Source of the DNA: an uncultured Porphyromonadaceae bacterium
Lineage (GTDB): Bacteria > Bacteroidota > Bacteroidia > Bacteroidales > Muribaculaceae
Direction of reading: 5' to 3'
Length of the DNA: 15,909 nt
Assembly: GCA_902475285.1 (NCBI GenBank)
Contig: CABRZA010000049.1
Coordinates: 1-15,909, forward strand
Shown piece by piece: positions 5,931-13,498 of the stretch. The stretch's first letter is position 1. Each line of letters opens with the position of its first letter. The position numbers were made by a program, and so were the translations under genes. The notes under the pieces were generated by a model. It saw nothing but the letters and a program-made list of their open reading frames with translations. It did not search any database and was not told the origin of the DNA.

Positions 5931-7972
5931 TTCGCAGCGTCGGCGTCTTTGCTGTCGTCGCTGTCGTCGGTCACATCGGTGGCGTCGACGTCGTCGATGG
6001 GCGGAGGCGTCACGGTGCTGCCGTCGTCCTTGCGGCCGAAGAGCTCGTCGGTGCGCGAGGTCCATGGGCGAGGGCCGAAGATGCGCTCCACGTCGGAGGT
6101 GAAGATTACCTCTTCCTTTATCAGCGTCTCGGCCAACTGGTGGTGCCCGGCGGCGTAGTCGCTGAGGATTTTCTTGGCGCGGGCATACTGCTCGGCTATG
6201 ATGCGCGACACTTCCTCGTCGATAACCTTGGCGCGCTCCTCGCTGTACGGGTTGGTGAACATGGCGTTCTGCCCCGTCGAGTCGTAGTAGTTGAGGTTGG
6301 GCAGACGGTCGCTCATGCCGTAATAGGCCACCATGGCGTAGGCCTGCTTGGTGACGCGTTCGAGGTCGTTGGAGGCGCCGGTCGATATCGTGCCGGTGAA
6401 GAGCTGCTCGGCGGCGCGGCCGCCGAGCAGCGAGCATATGTCGTCGAGCAGTACCTGCGAGGGCACTATCTGGCGTTCTTCGGGCAGATACCATGCGGCG
6501 CCGAGGGCCTTGCCGCGAGGCACTATGGTTACCTTCACCAGCGGATTGCCGTAGCGCAGGTGCCACGACACGGTGGCGTGGCCGGCCTCGTGGATGGCGA
6601 TCGACCGCTTCTCGTCGTCGGTAAGTATCTTGTTGCGTTTTTCCAGACCGCCTATCACGCGGTCGACGGCGGCGTTGAAGTCCTCAGTGCTCACGTTCTC
6701 CTTGTTGTGACGTGCGGCGATGAGCGCGGCTTCGTTGCACACGTTGGCTATGTCGGCGCCCGAGAAGCCCGGAGTCTGGCGTGCCAAAAGCTCGATGTCG
6801 AGGTCGGGGGCGGTCTTTATCTTGCGCAGGTGCACCTTGAATATCTCCACGCGGTCGGGCAGGTCGGGCAGGTCGACGTATATCTGTCGGTCGAAACGTC
6901 CGGCGCGCATGAGGGCCTTGTCGAGGATGTCGGCGCGGTTGGTGGCGGCGAGGATTATCACGCCGCTGTTGGTGCCGAAGCCGTCCATCTCCGTAAGCAG
7001 CTGGTTGAGAGTGTTCTCGCGCTCGTCGTTGGTGCCCATGCCGGCGTTGCGTCCGCGGGCGCGGCCCACGGCGTCGATTTCGTCGATGAACACTATGCAC
7101 GGCGCCTTCTCCTTGGCCTGGCGGAAGAGGTCGCGCACGCGCGAGGCGCCCACGCCTACAAACATCTCCACGAAGTCGGAGCCCGACATGGAGAAGAACG
7201 GCACGTCGGCCTCGCCGGCCACAGCCTTGGCCAGCAGAGTCTTGCCCGTGCCGGGAGGGCCTACCAGGAGCGCACCCTTGGGTATCTTGCCGCCGAGGTT
7301 GGTGTAGCGCTTGGGATTTTTGAGGAATTCGACTATCTCCTCAATCTCGGTCTTGGCCTCGCTAAGGCCGGCTACGTCGCGGAAGGTCACTTTGTCGGCG
7401 TTGTCCTTGTCGAAGAGCATGGCCTTCGACTTGCCCACGCTGAATATGCCTCCGGCACCTCCGGCACCTCCGGCGCCGCCGTTGCTCATGCGGCGCATGA
7501 TGTAGATCCACACGCCTATGAAGAACACGAAGGGCAGCAGGCTCCACAGGGCGTTGCCCAGCGGGCTGCTCTGCTCATACTCCACATCGCCGGTGAAGAG
7601 GCCCTGTTCGCGCCATTGGTCGATTTTCTCCGACAGTTTGTCGGCCGACGGTATGTTGGCTTCCACGCTGGCCTTGACGCCCTTGCCGGCTTCGTAGCCC
7701 GAGCCTCTGAAAACTTCTTTGGCCAGAGAGTCGGTCAGAAAGCCCTCTACGAGCTTCTTGTCGGTGTATACCACGATTTTGGTGATGCCCTTGTCCTGCT
7801 CGATGTATTGTTCGAACTGGCTGTAGGTCACCTGTTTGTTCACTGAGTTGTTGTCGAAGTAGAAAATGCCTGCGAGGAAGAGGAAGACTATTGCGTACAT
7901 CCACCATAGGCTGAATGAGAAACCTTTGCGGGGCTTGTTGGAGCCGCCGCCGGTAGGGGAGGGTGTTGGCAT
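5927..7972 (-). CDS. ftsH: FtsH, ATP-dependent zinc metalloprotease of the inner membrane
   Basis: This 681-residue protein is FtsH, a hexameric AAA+ protease that degrades misassembled membrane proteins and short-lived regulators. Two membrane segments lie at about 22-41 and 140-160, with a periplasmic domain between them. A Gly/Ala-rich linker leads to the AAA domain: Walker A GPPGTGKT at 238-245, Walker B with D297-E298 and the second region of homology (ATNRADILDKALMRAGRFDRQ). The protease zinc site HEAGH is at 461-465. The C-terminus is a Thr/Asp-rich acidic tail ending in KDADAAK. The ATG at 7970-7972 has an A-rich upstream stretch, common in this phylum. It follows rsfS by 62 bases and probably shares its promoter. 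The stop codon lies in the palindromic repeat at 5907-5930. Confidence 0.98.
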   Translation of the reverse strand: MPTPSPTGGGSNKPRKGFSFSLWWMYAIVFLFLAGIFYFDNNSVNKQVTYSQFEQYIEQDKGITKIVVYTDKKLVEGFLTDSLAKEVFRGSGYEAGKGVKASVEANIPSADKLSEKIDQWREQGLFTGDVEYEQSSPLGNALWSLLPFVFFIGVWIYIMRRMSNGGAGGAGGAGGIFSVGKSKAMLFDKDNADKVTFRDVAGLSEAKTEIEEIVEFLKNPKRYTNLGGKIPKGALLVGPPGTGKTLLAKAVAGEADVPFFSMSGSDFVEMFVGVGASRVRDLFRQAKEKAPCIVFIDEIDAVGRARGRNAGMGTNDERENTLNQLLTEMDGFGTNSGVIILAATNRADILDKALMRAGRFDRQIYVDLPDLPDRVEIFKVHLRKIKTAPDLDIELLARQTPGFSGADIANVCNEAALIAARHNKENVSTEDFNAAVDRVIGGLEKRNKILTDDEKRSIAIHEAGHATVSWHLRYGNPLVKVTIVPRGKALGAAWYLPEERQIVPSQVLLDDICSLLGGRAAEQLFTGTISTGASNDLERVTKQAYAMVAYYGMSDRLPNLNYYDSTGQNAMFTNPYSEERAKVIDEEVSRIIAEQYARAKKILSDYAAGHHQLAETLIKEEVIFTSDVERIFGPRPWTSRTDELFGRKDDGSTVTPPPIDDVDATDVTDDSDDSKDADAAK
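7449..7475 (-). repeat. Three 9-bp tandem repeats coding a Gly-Gly-Ala linker in FtsH
   Basis: CCTCCGGCA occurs twice, then CCTCCGGCG, on the plus strand. On the coding strand this gives repeated Gly-Gly-Ala between the second membrane segment and the AAA domain of FtsH. A Gly-rich linker is normal here in FtsH. The nucleotide repeat suggests the length can vary by slippage without changing frame. Confidence 0.6.
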
Positions 7973-8034
7973 TATGTGATTTCTGTTTTTTTGTTGTGCG
8001 AAAAAATGGAGATGATGGCCCGTGGCCGGCCGCG

Positions 8035-8394
8035 TCAGTCGAGGTCGGGCATATGCTCTATGCGGGCGTCGCTCCAGAGCTCCTCGAGGTTGTAATGGCG
8101 CCGCGTCTCAGGCAGGAAGATATGGACGAACACGTCGCCGTAGTCCATCACCACCCAGTCGGAACCCGTGTCGCCGTCGATGCCGTAGAGGCGCTGGCCG
8201 CCGTGGGTGCGTACGTATTCCTCCACGCTCTCGGCTATGGCGGCCGCGTGGGTGTTGGAGGTGCCTTCGGCTATGATGAATCCCTCCGTGGCGGCGGTGT
8301 CGATGTGGCTGAGGTCCACTATGGTGATGTCGTGGCCCTTGCGGTTGCGGATGCCTTCGACTATGAGGCTGCGGAGGTCGGTTGCTTCTGTCAT
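8035..8394 (-). CDS. rsfS: Ribosomal silencing factor RsfS (Iojap family)
   Basis: This 119-residue protein is RsfS. It binds large-subunit protein uL14 and blocks subunit joining, lowering translation in starvation. Family features include the central GTSNTHAAAIAESVEEYVR segment, followed by DWVVMDYGDVFVHIFLPETRRHYNLEELW, the characteristic C-terminal half. The length is normal. The ATG at 8392-8394 is 27 bases from a perfect -7 promoter box, so this is the first gene of its unit, with ftsH 62 bases downstream. The rsfS-ftsH pairing is common in Bacteroidetes. Confidence 0.96.
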   Translation of the reverse strand: MTEATDLRSLIVEGIRNRKGHDITIVDLSHIDTAATEGFIIAEGTSNTHAAAIAESVEEYVRTHGGQRLYGIDGDTGSDWVVMDYGDVFVHIFLPETRRHYNLEELWSDARIEHMPDLD

Positions 8395-8421
8395 GTGAGT
8401 TTTGTTTGGTGCTTAATCGTG

Positions 8422-8429
8422 CAAATATA
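8422..8429 (-). promoter_or_regulatory. Promoter -7 box for rsfS-ftsH
   Basis: TATATTTG on the minus strand matches the Bacteroidetes -7 consensus TAnnTTTG exactly. Transcription would begin near 8415, leaving a short leader before the ATG at 8394. The expected -33 position has no TTTG; the nearest resemblance is TTC in GGTTCAAG, 18 bases upstream, so the upstream element is weak. Confidence 0.6.
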
Positions 8430-8512
8430 ATGAATATTTTCCAGCTTGAACCGCGCCGGGGTTCGCGGACATGCCTTTATTTAATAATTTAACAAATATC
8501 GTGCCAAAAAGG

Positions 8513-9742
8513 TCACTGATAGTTCATCGTTTTTGCCGGGTCGACTCTCGATGCCATTCCGGCGGGGAATACGAGCACGAGCCATGCCGTGACCGCCACG
8601 CCTATATTGAGCGCCACGAAGGCCCAGGGATGTATCACCACGGGCACCGACGACAGATAGTACATCTCCGGGTCGAGCGGCAGAAGGTGCGTGTGCTTCT
8701 GTATCAGCAGGAGGCCTATGCCGGCCAAGTTGCCTATCACGATGCCGAGGCCCGCGAGGCGCATGGCCATGTCGATAAATATACGCCTCACCATAATTTT
8801 TGTGGCGCCTATGGCACGCAGGGTGCCTATGAGCGACACGCGCTCGAGGATGAGGATGAACAGGCTCGATACGAGCGTAAGCCCCGCCACGCACAGCATG
8901 AGGATGAAAATCACCGTCACGTTGGTGTCGAGCAGGTCGAGCCAGTTGAAATACACCGCCCCCGACCGGCGGATGCTGTCAACGGTGTAGAAGCGGTCGA
9001 GGCGCCCGGCTACCGATGCGTCGACGATGGCCTGCTGCAGCTGCCGGGCTTCGTCGTCGAGGCACTCCATGTCGAGGCCGCGTATGTCGATGCGTGCCGA
9101 TTCCCTGTCGGTCAGGCCCTCCACGCCGCGTATCGTCGGCAGCGAAGCGTAGGCCACCGTGCGGTCGTATTCTCCGAAATTCGAGCGGTATATGCCGGCC
9201 ACCGTATAGCGCCGCAGCTTCACGGCGTCGTTCACAAAGAAGGTGCCGTCCACCTTGTCGCCGGGTTTCAGCCCGAGGGCCGACGCCGTATGCGATGAAA
9301 CCACTATGTCGTTGACGCTCAGTGAGTCCGAGTAGTCGGGCCACGAACCCTCTACGATGTTGCCGCGCTCGAAGCCGAAGTCGCCCCCATCGGCACTCTG
9401 GGCTATGAACACGATGCCCTCGAAGGCGTCGGCGGTTTTCAACAGTGCGGGCCGACGTATGCTCTCGCGCACGTCGGCGCCGGGAAAGGTTTCCGATATC
9501 ACGCGTTCGAGAGCCGGGGTGAATTCCACCGGATTATTGTCGACGCTGAGCACCGTGAGCTGGGCGTCGAAGCCGCTGAGGCGCTCGCGTATGCCGTCCT
9601 TGAATCCGGCCGACACCGCCAGCGTGAATTCGAGTATCATCACCGCCAGCGCCACACCGGCCACGGCTATCACGGGTCCGGCGCCGCTGCCGCCGCGTCC
9701 GCGAAGCCGCAAACGGTTTGCTATCCAAAGGCTTACGTTCAT
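8513..9742 (-). CDS. ABC transporter permease of the FtsX/LolC-LolE/MacB type
   Basis: This 409-residue membrane protein has the FtsX-type layout: one N-terminal membrane segment (about 24-45), a large extracytoplasmic domain (about 46-270) and three C-terminal segments (about 273-298, 324-347 and 371-393). Between the second and third is the coupling-helix motif ERVSLIGTLRAIGATK (300-315), where such permeases contact their ATPase. Known relatives release lipoproteins (LolCE) or act in efflux or envelope remodelling (MacB, FtsX). The substrate cannot be read from the sequence. No ATPase gene lies in this window, so the partner must be encoded elsewhere. Its ATG overlaps the stop of the preceding SGNH gene as ATGA, so translation is probably coupled. 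It is the last gene of the block; I see no clear terminator after it. Confidence 0.9.
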   Translation of the reverse strand: MNVSLWIANRLRLRGRGGSGAGPVIAVAGVALAVMILEFTLAVSAGFKDGIRERLSGFDAQLTVLSVDNNPVEFTPALERVISETFPGADVRESIRRPALLKTADAFEGIVFIAQSADGGDFGFERGNIVEGSWPDYSDSLSVNDIVVSSHTASALGLKPGDKVDGTFFVNDAVKLRRYTVAGIYRSNFGEYDRTVAYASLPTIRGVEGLTDRESARIDIRGLDMECLDDEARQLQQAIVDASVAGRLDRFYTVDSIRRSGAVYFNWLDLLDTNVTVIFILMLCVAGLTLVSSLFILILERVSLIGTLRAIGATKIMVRRIFIDMAMRLAGLGIVIGNLAGIGLLLIQKHTHLLPLDPEMYYLSSVPVVIHPWAFVALNIGVAVTAWLVLVFPAGMASRVDPAKTMNYQ

Positions 9743-11001
9743 TGTCGGTCTATGAGTTTATCGAGCAGGGCGTCGCCGAGCAGGTCGCCCCACAGGCGGT
9801 AGCCGGCAGCGGTGAAGTGCACGCCGTCGGCGCCGAGCACCTTGGCCTTGCGCATGGCCTGCGCGCTGCCCGCCAGCGCGTAATGGTTGTAGTATGGTAT
9901 ACCCAGCTCCTCGGCGTGAAGCCTTATGGCACGCGCCATGGTGGCGCAGCGCCCGTTCACCACAAGCGTGCTGCGCCGCCGCCGTCCGCGCCGACGGATG
10001 TAGCGACGGCGGTAACATTCTGTCGGCCCTATCAGAAGCACCTTCGCCTCGGGGCTGTAGCTCCGTATGCTTTCCAAAAGATTGTCGATGGACGTGGAGA
10101 GTTCTTCGGTCGTCGTGCGGCCGAAGGCCTCGTTGGTGCCCAGGGCAATTATCACCAAGTCGGGATGCAGCGCCGCCAGCTCCGAACCGAAGCGCTCCGC
10201 CATGCTGTATGCATTGTATGTTGCGCCGTTGTTGCCTATCGAGTGGGTCACGATGCCGATGCTGTCGCCCGACACCTCCACACCGCCGTACACGGTGCTG
10301 TTGTCGCTGCCGAGGCTCAGACGGAATTCTGAGGCGGCCTCGTCGACGGTCACGCAGGTCACACCGTCGGCGTCGCGCAGGGCGGTAAAGGGCACGCGCG
10401 TGCCGTCGGCTTCCACCGCGAGCACTTCGGGCGACGTGCCGCGCGTATAGAGCCTTATGTGCCGCCCGGCCTCGGGAGTGGTGAATGACAGGCTGTGACG
10501 CCGGTGCTGCGCTTGCAGGCCTATGCCCGTGAAAGGCATCTCGGTGCTCCACGGCGTGCGCATGAGCTTCGACGATACATAGGGTTGCGACAGTGCCACA
10601 GAGTAGTCGTTGGGCTCGTTGGTGCCGGCGGCCTTGAAGGGTATCATCACGCCGCGCCCGCGCGAACGGTTGCCGGCCAGGCGGTGCCGCAGCACGTTGC
10701 CGCCGAAGTCGGCCTGTATATGCGAGTCGCCCAGGTATACCGTGGTGAAGCTGCCGTGCCCGGCAAGGGCCGCGCGGTATTTGGCGCCGAGCTCTGTCCA
10801 GTCGTCGCCGTTGAGGTGTACGGTGTTGTGCCGCAGCTTCAGGAAGGGGTAGCGCGAGTAGTCGGTGTCGGCCGCGCTCGGCGCCGTCACCTCTATCTCC
10901 GGATTGAGGCGCATGTCGCTCTGGTCGTCGTCCTGTGCGGAGGCCGAGAGCGGGCCCATGAGGCAGAGCGCCGCCAGGACGATGCTACTGCTCCAGCGCA
11001 T
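9739..11001 (-). CDS. Exported SGNH/GDSL-fold hydrolase, resembling peptidoglycan O-acetylesterases
   Basis: This 420-residue protein starts with a signal peptide (about 1-22, ending SASAQ). The SGNH blocks are present: GDSH with nucleophile S93, the block II Gly/Asn region GNNGATYNAY (257-266), GTN with N290, and D392-x-x-H395 near the C-terminus. About 150 residues between blocks I and II look like an inserted beta-sandwich. GDSH, the inserted domain and the xNGA block recall Ape1-type peptidoglycan O-acetylesterases, so a role in removing or moving acetyl groups on an envelope glycan is inferred, not shown. Residues 331-343 are strikingly Arg-rich (10 of 13). It starts 17 bases inside the preceding SGNH gene and overlaps the permease start by 4 bases, implying coordinated synthesis. 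Confidence 0.82.
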   Translation of the reverse strand: MRWSSSIVLAALCLMGPLSASAQDDDQSDMRLNPEIEVTAPSAADTDYSRYPFLKLRHNTVHLNGDDWTELGAKYRAALAGHGSFTTVYLGDSHIQADFGGNVLRHRLAGNRSRGRGVMIPFKAAGTNEPNDYSVALSQPYVSSKLMRTPWSTEMPFTGIGLQAQHRRHSLSFTTPEAGRHIRLYTRGTSPEVLAVEADGTRVPFTALRDADGVTCVTVDEAASEFRLSLGSDNSTVYGGVEVSGDSIGIVTHSIGNNGATYNAYSMAERFGSELAALHPDLVIIALGTNEAFGRTTTEELSTSIDNLLESIRSYSPEAKVLLIGPTECYRRRYIRRRGRRRRSTLVVNGRCATMARAIRLHAEELGIPYYNHYALAGSAQAMRKAKVLGADGVHFTAAGYRLWGDLLGDALLDKLIDRQ

Positions 11002-12421
11002 GGGTCAGAGAGGTGTTTAGCAGGGCGGCTATGCGGGCGCCTCCCTTGTGGTTGAGGTGGATGTAGTCGGCGTTGACGAGTTTGTCGGTTCGCCACTGCG
11101 CTATGCTGCCCGCGCCGCCCATGGCATGGCGCGTGTCCCAGAAATGCGTGCCCGTGCGCCGCGCCGTCTCGCGTTGGGCGCGCACCATGGCGTCGGTCGT
11201 CGGCAGCGACTGTATCGCGGCGCCGGCCTTCACGCCCCTGTCGCCCACGCCCATCACAAGGATGTCGGCCTTGGGGTAGCAACGTTGCAGGTGGCGTATG
11301 CCGTCGGTCATGGCAAGCATGTAGGGGGTATAGTCGGTCTGCTCGGCACTGAGAACGTTCATGCCGAACTCCACTATTATAAGGTCGTAGTCGGCCCACT
11401 GCGCCATCTGCCGGCAGAGAGCGGCGTTGAGCCTCCGTGTGTTCAGACCCGAGTTGCCGCGCACCGACATGCAGTCGACCTGCACGCCGTGGCCGCCGTC
11501 GAGATATGTGCCGAGCATCACAAGCCCCGGCACGTCGGTCTGTACGGTGAGCTTCGACGTGCTGCCCTGCACGACGGCTGCCTGCACCGCGCCCGAGGGG
11601 ACCACGGGAAAGCTGCGTGCCGTGCCGTCGGCCGCATTGAGGGTGAGGGTGCCGCTGTCGGGGGCGATGTAGAGCACCGTCGACCGTTCCCACGACGCCG
11701 TGCCGGCAAATTTCCCCGTACCCTTGTAGGTCACCGAGGCGCCGGCGGAGGCCTTGCCGTAGTCGCCCGAGAGGGTGCGCAGGCTGTCGCGGCGTCCCAT
11801 TTGGCGTATGTCGGTCATAGTCCAGCCCTTGTCGCTCTGGCTCACGCTGCCGCGGAAACCCGGGAAGTCGCTGTGCGCGGCCATGAAGCCCACGCCTTTG
11901 CCCCCGTAGCGCTGTTGAAGGTGGTCGCGGAGGTTCTGGCACATGATGTCGCCTTCGATATATGAGTCGCCTATCACGGCCACGCGCACCGTGCGGCTGC
12001 CGGCCTGCGCCAGAGCGTCGCGGAAGCGCGCCAGCGGGAGGCCCTCACCGTAATTTTCTATCACGGGGCTGCCGTCGGCCATGTCGGGTGTGAAGGGCTC
12101 GACGGCCACGTGTGCCGGAACGCTGTCGGGCAGGGCGGTCACGCTGTCGGGGGCAGTTGCGGAGCCCGTGCTGTCGGCGATTTCAGCTGCTGCCGTCGGC
12201 GTAGGCTCGCCGTTCATCAGTGCGTGAAGCTCGGGGTCGACGATGGCCTGCTCCGTGCTGGCGGCAAGCTGCGTCATGTCGACGGGGTGGAGGTCGCCGA
12301 AGAGGTTGAAGTCTTTCAGCACGTTGCCCGTGAGGCGGCTCCACGGCACCGCCGAGAGCACCAGCAGTAGGCCCATGGCTATGCTGATTACGGTGATGAG
12401 ATGGTTGGATGCTTGCTTCAT
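10985..12421 (-). CDS. Membrane-anchored SGNH/GDSL-fold hydrolase-like protein
   Basis: This 478-residue protein has one N-terminal hydrophobic segment (about 8-26) without an obvious cleavage site, so it is probably a membrane anchor with the body outside the cytoplasm. An Ala/Thr/Ser/Pro-rich linker follows (about 70-110). The catalytic domain has GDSY with nucleophile S153, RGNSG (321-325), a GMN block III (353-355) and D452-x-x-H455. A beta-rich region (about 225-315) separates blocks I and II, as in the neighbouring SGNH protein, suggesting ancient duplication and divergence. In Bacteroidetes such paired SGNH proteins often accompany an MBOAT O-acyltransferase, but none is present here. 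The substrate, likely an acylated envelope glycan, is inferred. The gene follows menF by 39 bases and overlaps the next gene by 17. Confidence 0.78.
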   Translation of the reverse strand: MKQASNHLITVISIAMGLLLVLSAVPWSRLTGNVLKDFNLFGDLHPVDMTQLAASTEQAIVDPELHALMNGEPTPTAAAEIADSTGSATAPDSVTALPDSVPAHVAVEPFTPDMADGSPVIENYGEGLPLARFRDALAQAGSRTVRVAVIGDSYIEGDIMCQNLRDHLQQRYGGKGVGFMAAHSDFPGFRGSVSQSDKGWTMTDIRQMGRRDSLRTLSGDYGKASAGASVTYKGTGKFAGTASWERSTVLYIAPDSGTLTLNAADGTARSFPVVPSGAVQAAVVQGSTSKLTVQTDVPGLVMLGTYLDGGHGVQVDCMSVRGNSGLNTRRLNAALCRQMAQWADYDLIIVEFGMNVLSAEQTDYTPYMLAMTDGIRHLQRCYPKADILVMGVGDRGVKAGAAIQSLPTTDAMVRAQRETARRTGTHFWDTRHAMGGAGSIAQWRTDKLVNADYIHLNHKGGARIAALLNTSLTHALEQ

Positions 12422-12460
12422 CGGGAAGGTATGGAGTTGAGGGTGAGAGTGATGTCGGTA

Positions 12461-13498
12461 TTATCGTCGGGTGGTGAGAAGACGGAGTAGCGCCTCGGCC
12501 TTGGCTTCGGTTTCAAGCCATTCGTCGTCGGCACGCGAGTCGCCGGTTATGCCGCTGCCCACATACACGCACCAGCGGTCGGCGTCGTAGTGCACGCAGC
12601 GGAGAATAACATATGCGGTGTCGGGGCCGACGACAGTGCCGCCGTAGAAGCCGCGGTTGTGCGGCTCGTAGCGCCGTATGTCGGCAAGGGCCTCGGCGCG
12701 CGGCCACCCTCCCACGGCGGGGGTGGGATGCAGTGCCATGGCCGTGGCTTCGAAGGCGCCGGCATCGGTCACGCGCCCCCGTATGGGCGTGCACAGGTGT
12801 TCGATGTCGCCGTAGCCCTGGCTGTAGGGCTCGCCGGCATGCACGTCGGCAACATCCGGGCATGTTCCGAGGCGCGCGAGCATGTCGTCGACCACAAGGC
12901 GGTGCTCCTCCATGTTCTTGGCGTCCCACGGCGAGGCTGTGCCGCGCCGACGTGTGCCCGCAAGGGCCTGGGTGTCGATGGCGAGCGTCTGTGCGTCGAG
13001 ATGCAGCAGCAGCTCGGGCGAGGCCCCGGCCCAGCATCCGCACTGCGGGTGGCTGAAACTGAAACGGAAGCATCCTGGGAAGAGTCCGAAAAGTGCTTGC
13101 GTGAAATTCTCCCTTGTACCCGGTATGAAAGTGCCTGTGATACAGCGCGATATCACCGTCTTGCCGCCGCGTGCACCGGCCCGCTCGGCCACTTCGCCCA
13201 CAATGCGCATATAGGCATCGCGCGGCGTCGACTCGCGCTCTACGGCCGGCGTCATTTTTTCCCCGCCCCATGTGCGGAGGGTGATTTTGGAAAGTGCTGC
13301 CGCCCCAATCGGATTTGTAGGGACGCGCCATGGTGCGTCCACCGAGGCGAGGGTAACTTTCGCCATGTCGTCGCCGCAGGGCACGACTCTTCCTTCCAGG
13401 GCCTCGGTGTGCCCGGGAAAAAGACAGGCACAGCGGCCTGCCATTGTGTCAGCTATTGTGTCAGTCAACGACTTCTCCAAACAGGTCGATGAGGTCAT
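12461..13498 (-). CDS. menF: Isochorismate synthase (chorismate-binding family, MenF type)
   Basis: This 345-residue protein belongs to the chorismate-utilising family and should convert chorismate to isochorismate, the entry step of menaquinone synthesis. Key elements are the general base K113, the general acid E162 (GASPELLL), ALAGTRRRG (178-186), the probable Mg ligand E198 (NMEEH), HPTPAVGG (257-264), NRGFYGG (281-287), GSGI (314-317) and E329 (EWLETEAK). Anthranilate or aminodeoxychorismate synthase is less likely given the single-gene context. The ATG at 13498 overlaps rimO by 38 bases; an ATG at 13444 would start 16 bases after rimO. I prefer the longer form because family members have a short helix before the first strand. 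Residues 54-61 (DAPWRVPT) are encoded by a palindromic repeat at 13317-13340. Confidence 0.88.
   Translation of the reverse strand: MTSSTCLEKSLTDTIADTMAGRCACLFPGHTEALEGRVVPCGDDMAKVTLASVDAPWRVPTNPIGAAALSKITLRTWGGEKMTPAVERESTPRDAYMRIVGEVAERAGARGGKTVISRCITGTFIPGTRENFTQALFGLFPGCFRFSFSHPQCGCWAGASPELLLHLDAQTLAIDTQALAGTRRRGTASPWDAKNMEEHRLVVDDMLARLGTCPDVADVHAGEPYSQGYGDIEHLCTPIRGRVTDAGAFEATAMALHPTPAVGGWPRAEALADIRRYEPHNRGFYGGTVVGPDTAYVILRCVHYDADRWCVYVGSGITGDSRADDEWLETEAKAEALLRLLTTRR
13317..13340 (+). repeat. Palindromic repeat element inside the menF coding region
   Basis: GTAG (13317-13320) is followed by GGACGCGCCATGGTGCGTCC (13321-13340), a 20-bp palindrome broken only by one G/T position pair. It has the same GTAGGG[G/A]CGC opening and length as the element at the ftsH stop, 5907-5930. 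In menF it is read in frame on the opposite strand, giving residues 54-61. The matching design at two sites suggests a dispersed element rather than chance. Confidence 0.68.
13440..13463 (-). repeat. 12-bp tandem duplication at the rimO-menF junction
   Basis: On the minus strand TGACACAATAGC (13452-13463) is followed by TGACACAATGGC (13440-13451), 11 of 12 bases identical. The TGA of the first copy is the rimO stop codon, and the second copy contains the alternative menF ATG at 13442-13444. In the longer menF frame the copies read as DTIA and DTMA, without a frameshift. Confidence 0.7.

Noticed and set aside
5771..7846. A 691-residue plus-strand open frame opposite ftsH
   Set aside because: It mirrors the ftsH codons and has no motif or promoter. 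ftsH on the other strand has all its family motifs.
8444..8466. GC-rich hairpin between the permease gene and rsfS as a terminator
   Set aside because: The stem is only about 5 bp (GAACC/GGTTC) and no T run follows on the minus strand, so I did not call a terminator.
12513..13331. A second minus-strand open frame overlapping menF, starting in the palindromic repeat, as evidence of a frameshifted menF
   Set aside because: The menF frame is uninterrupted and carries all the expected catalytic motifs. The other frame is rich in Arg, His and Pro and has no motifs.
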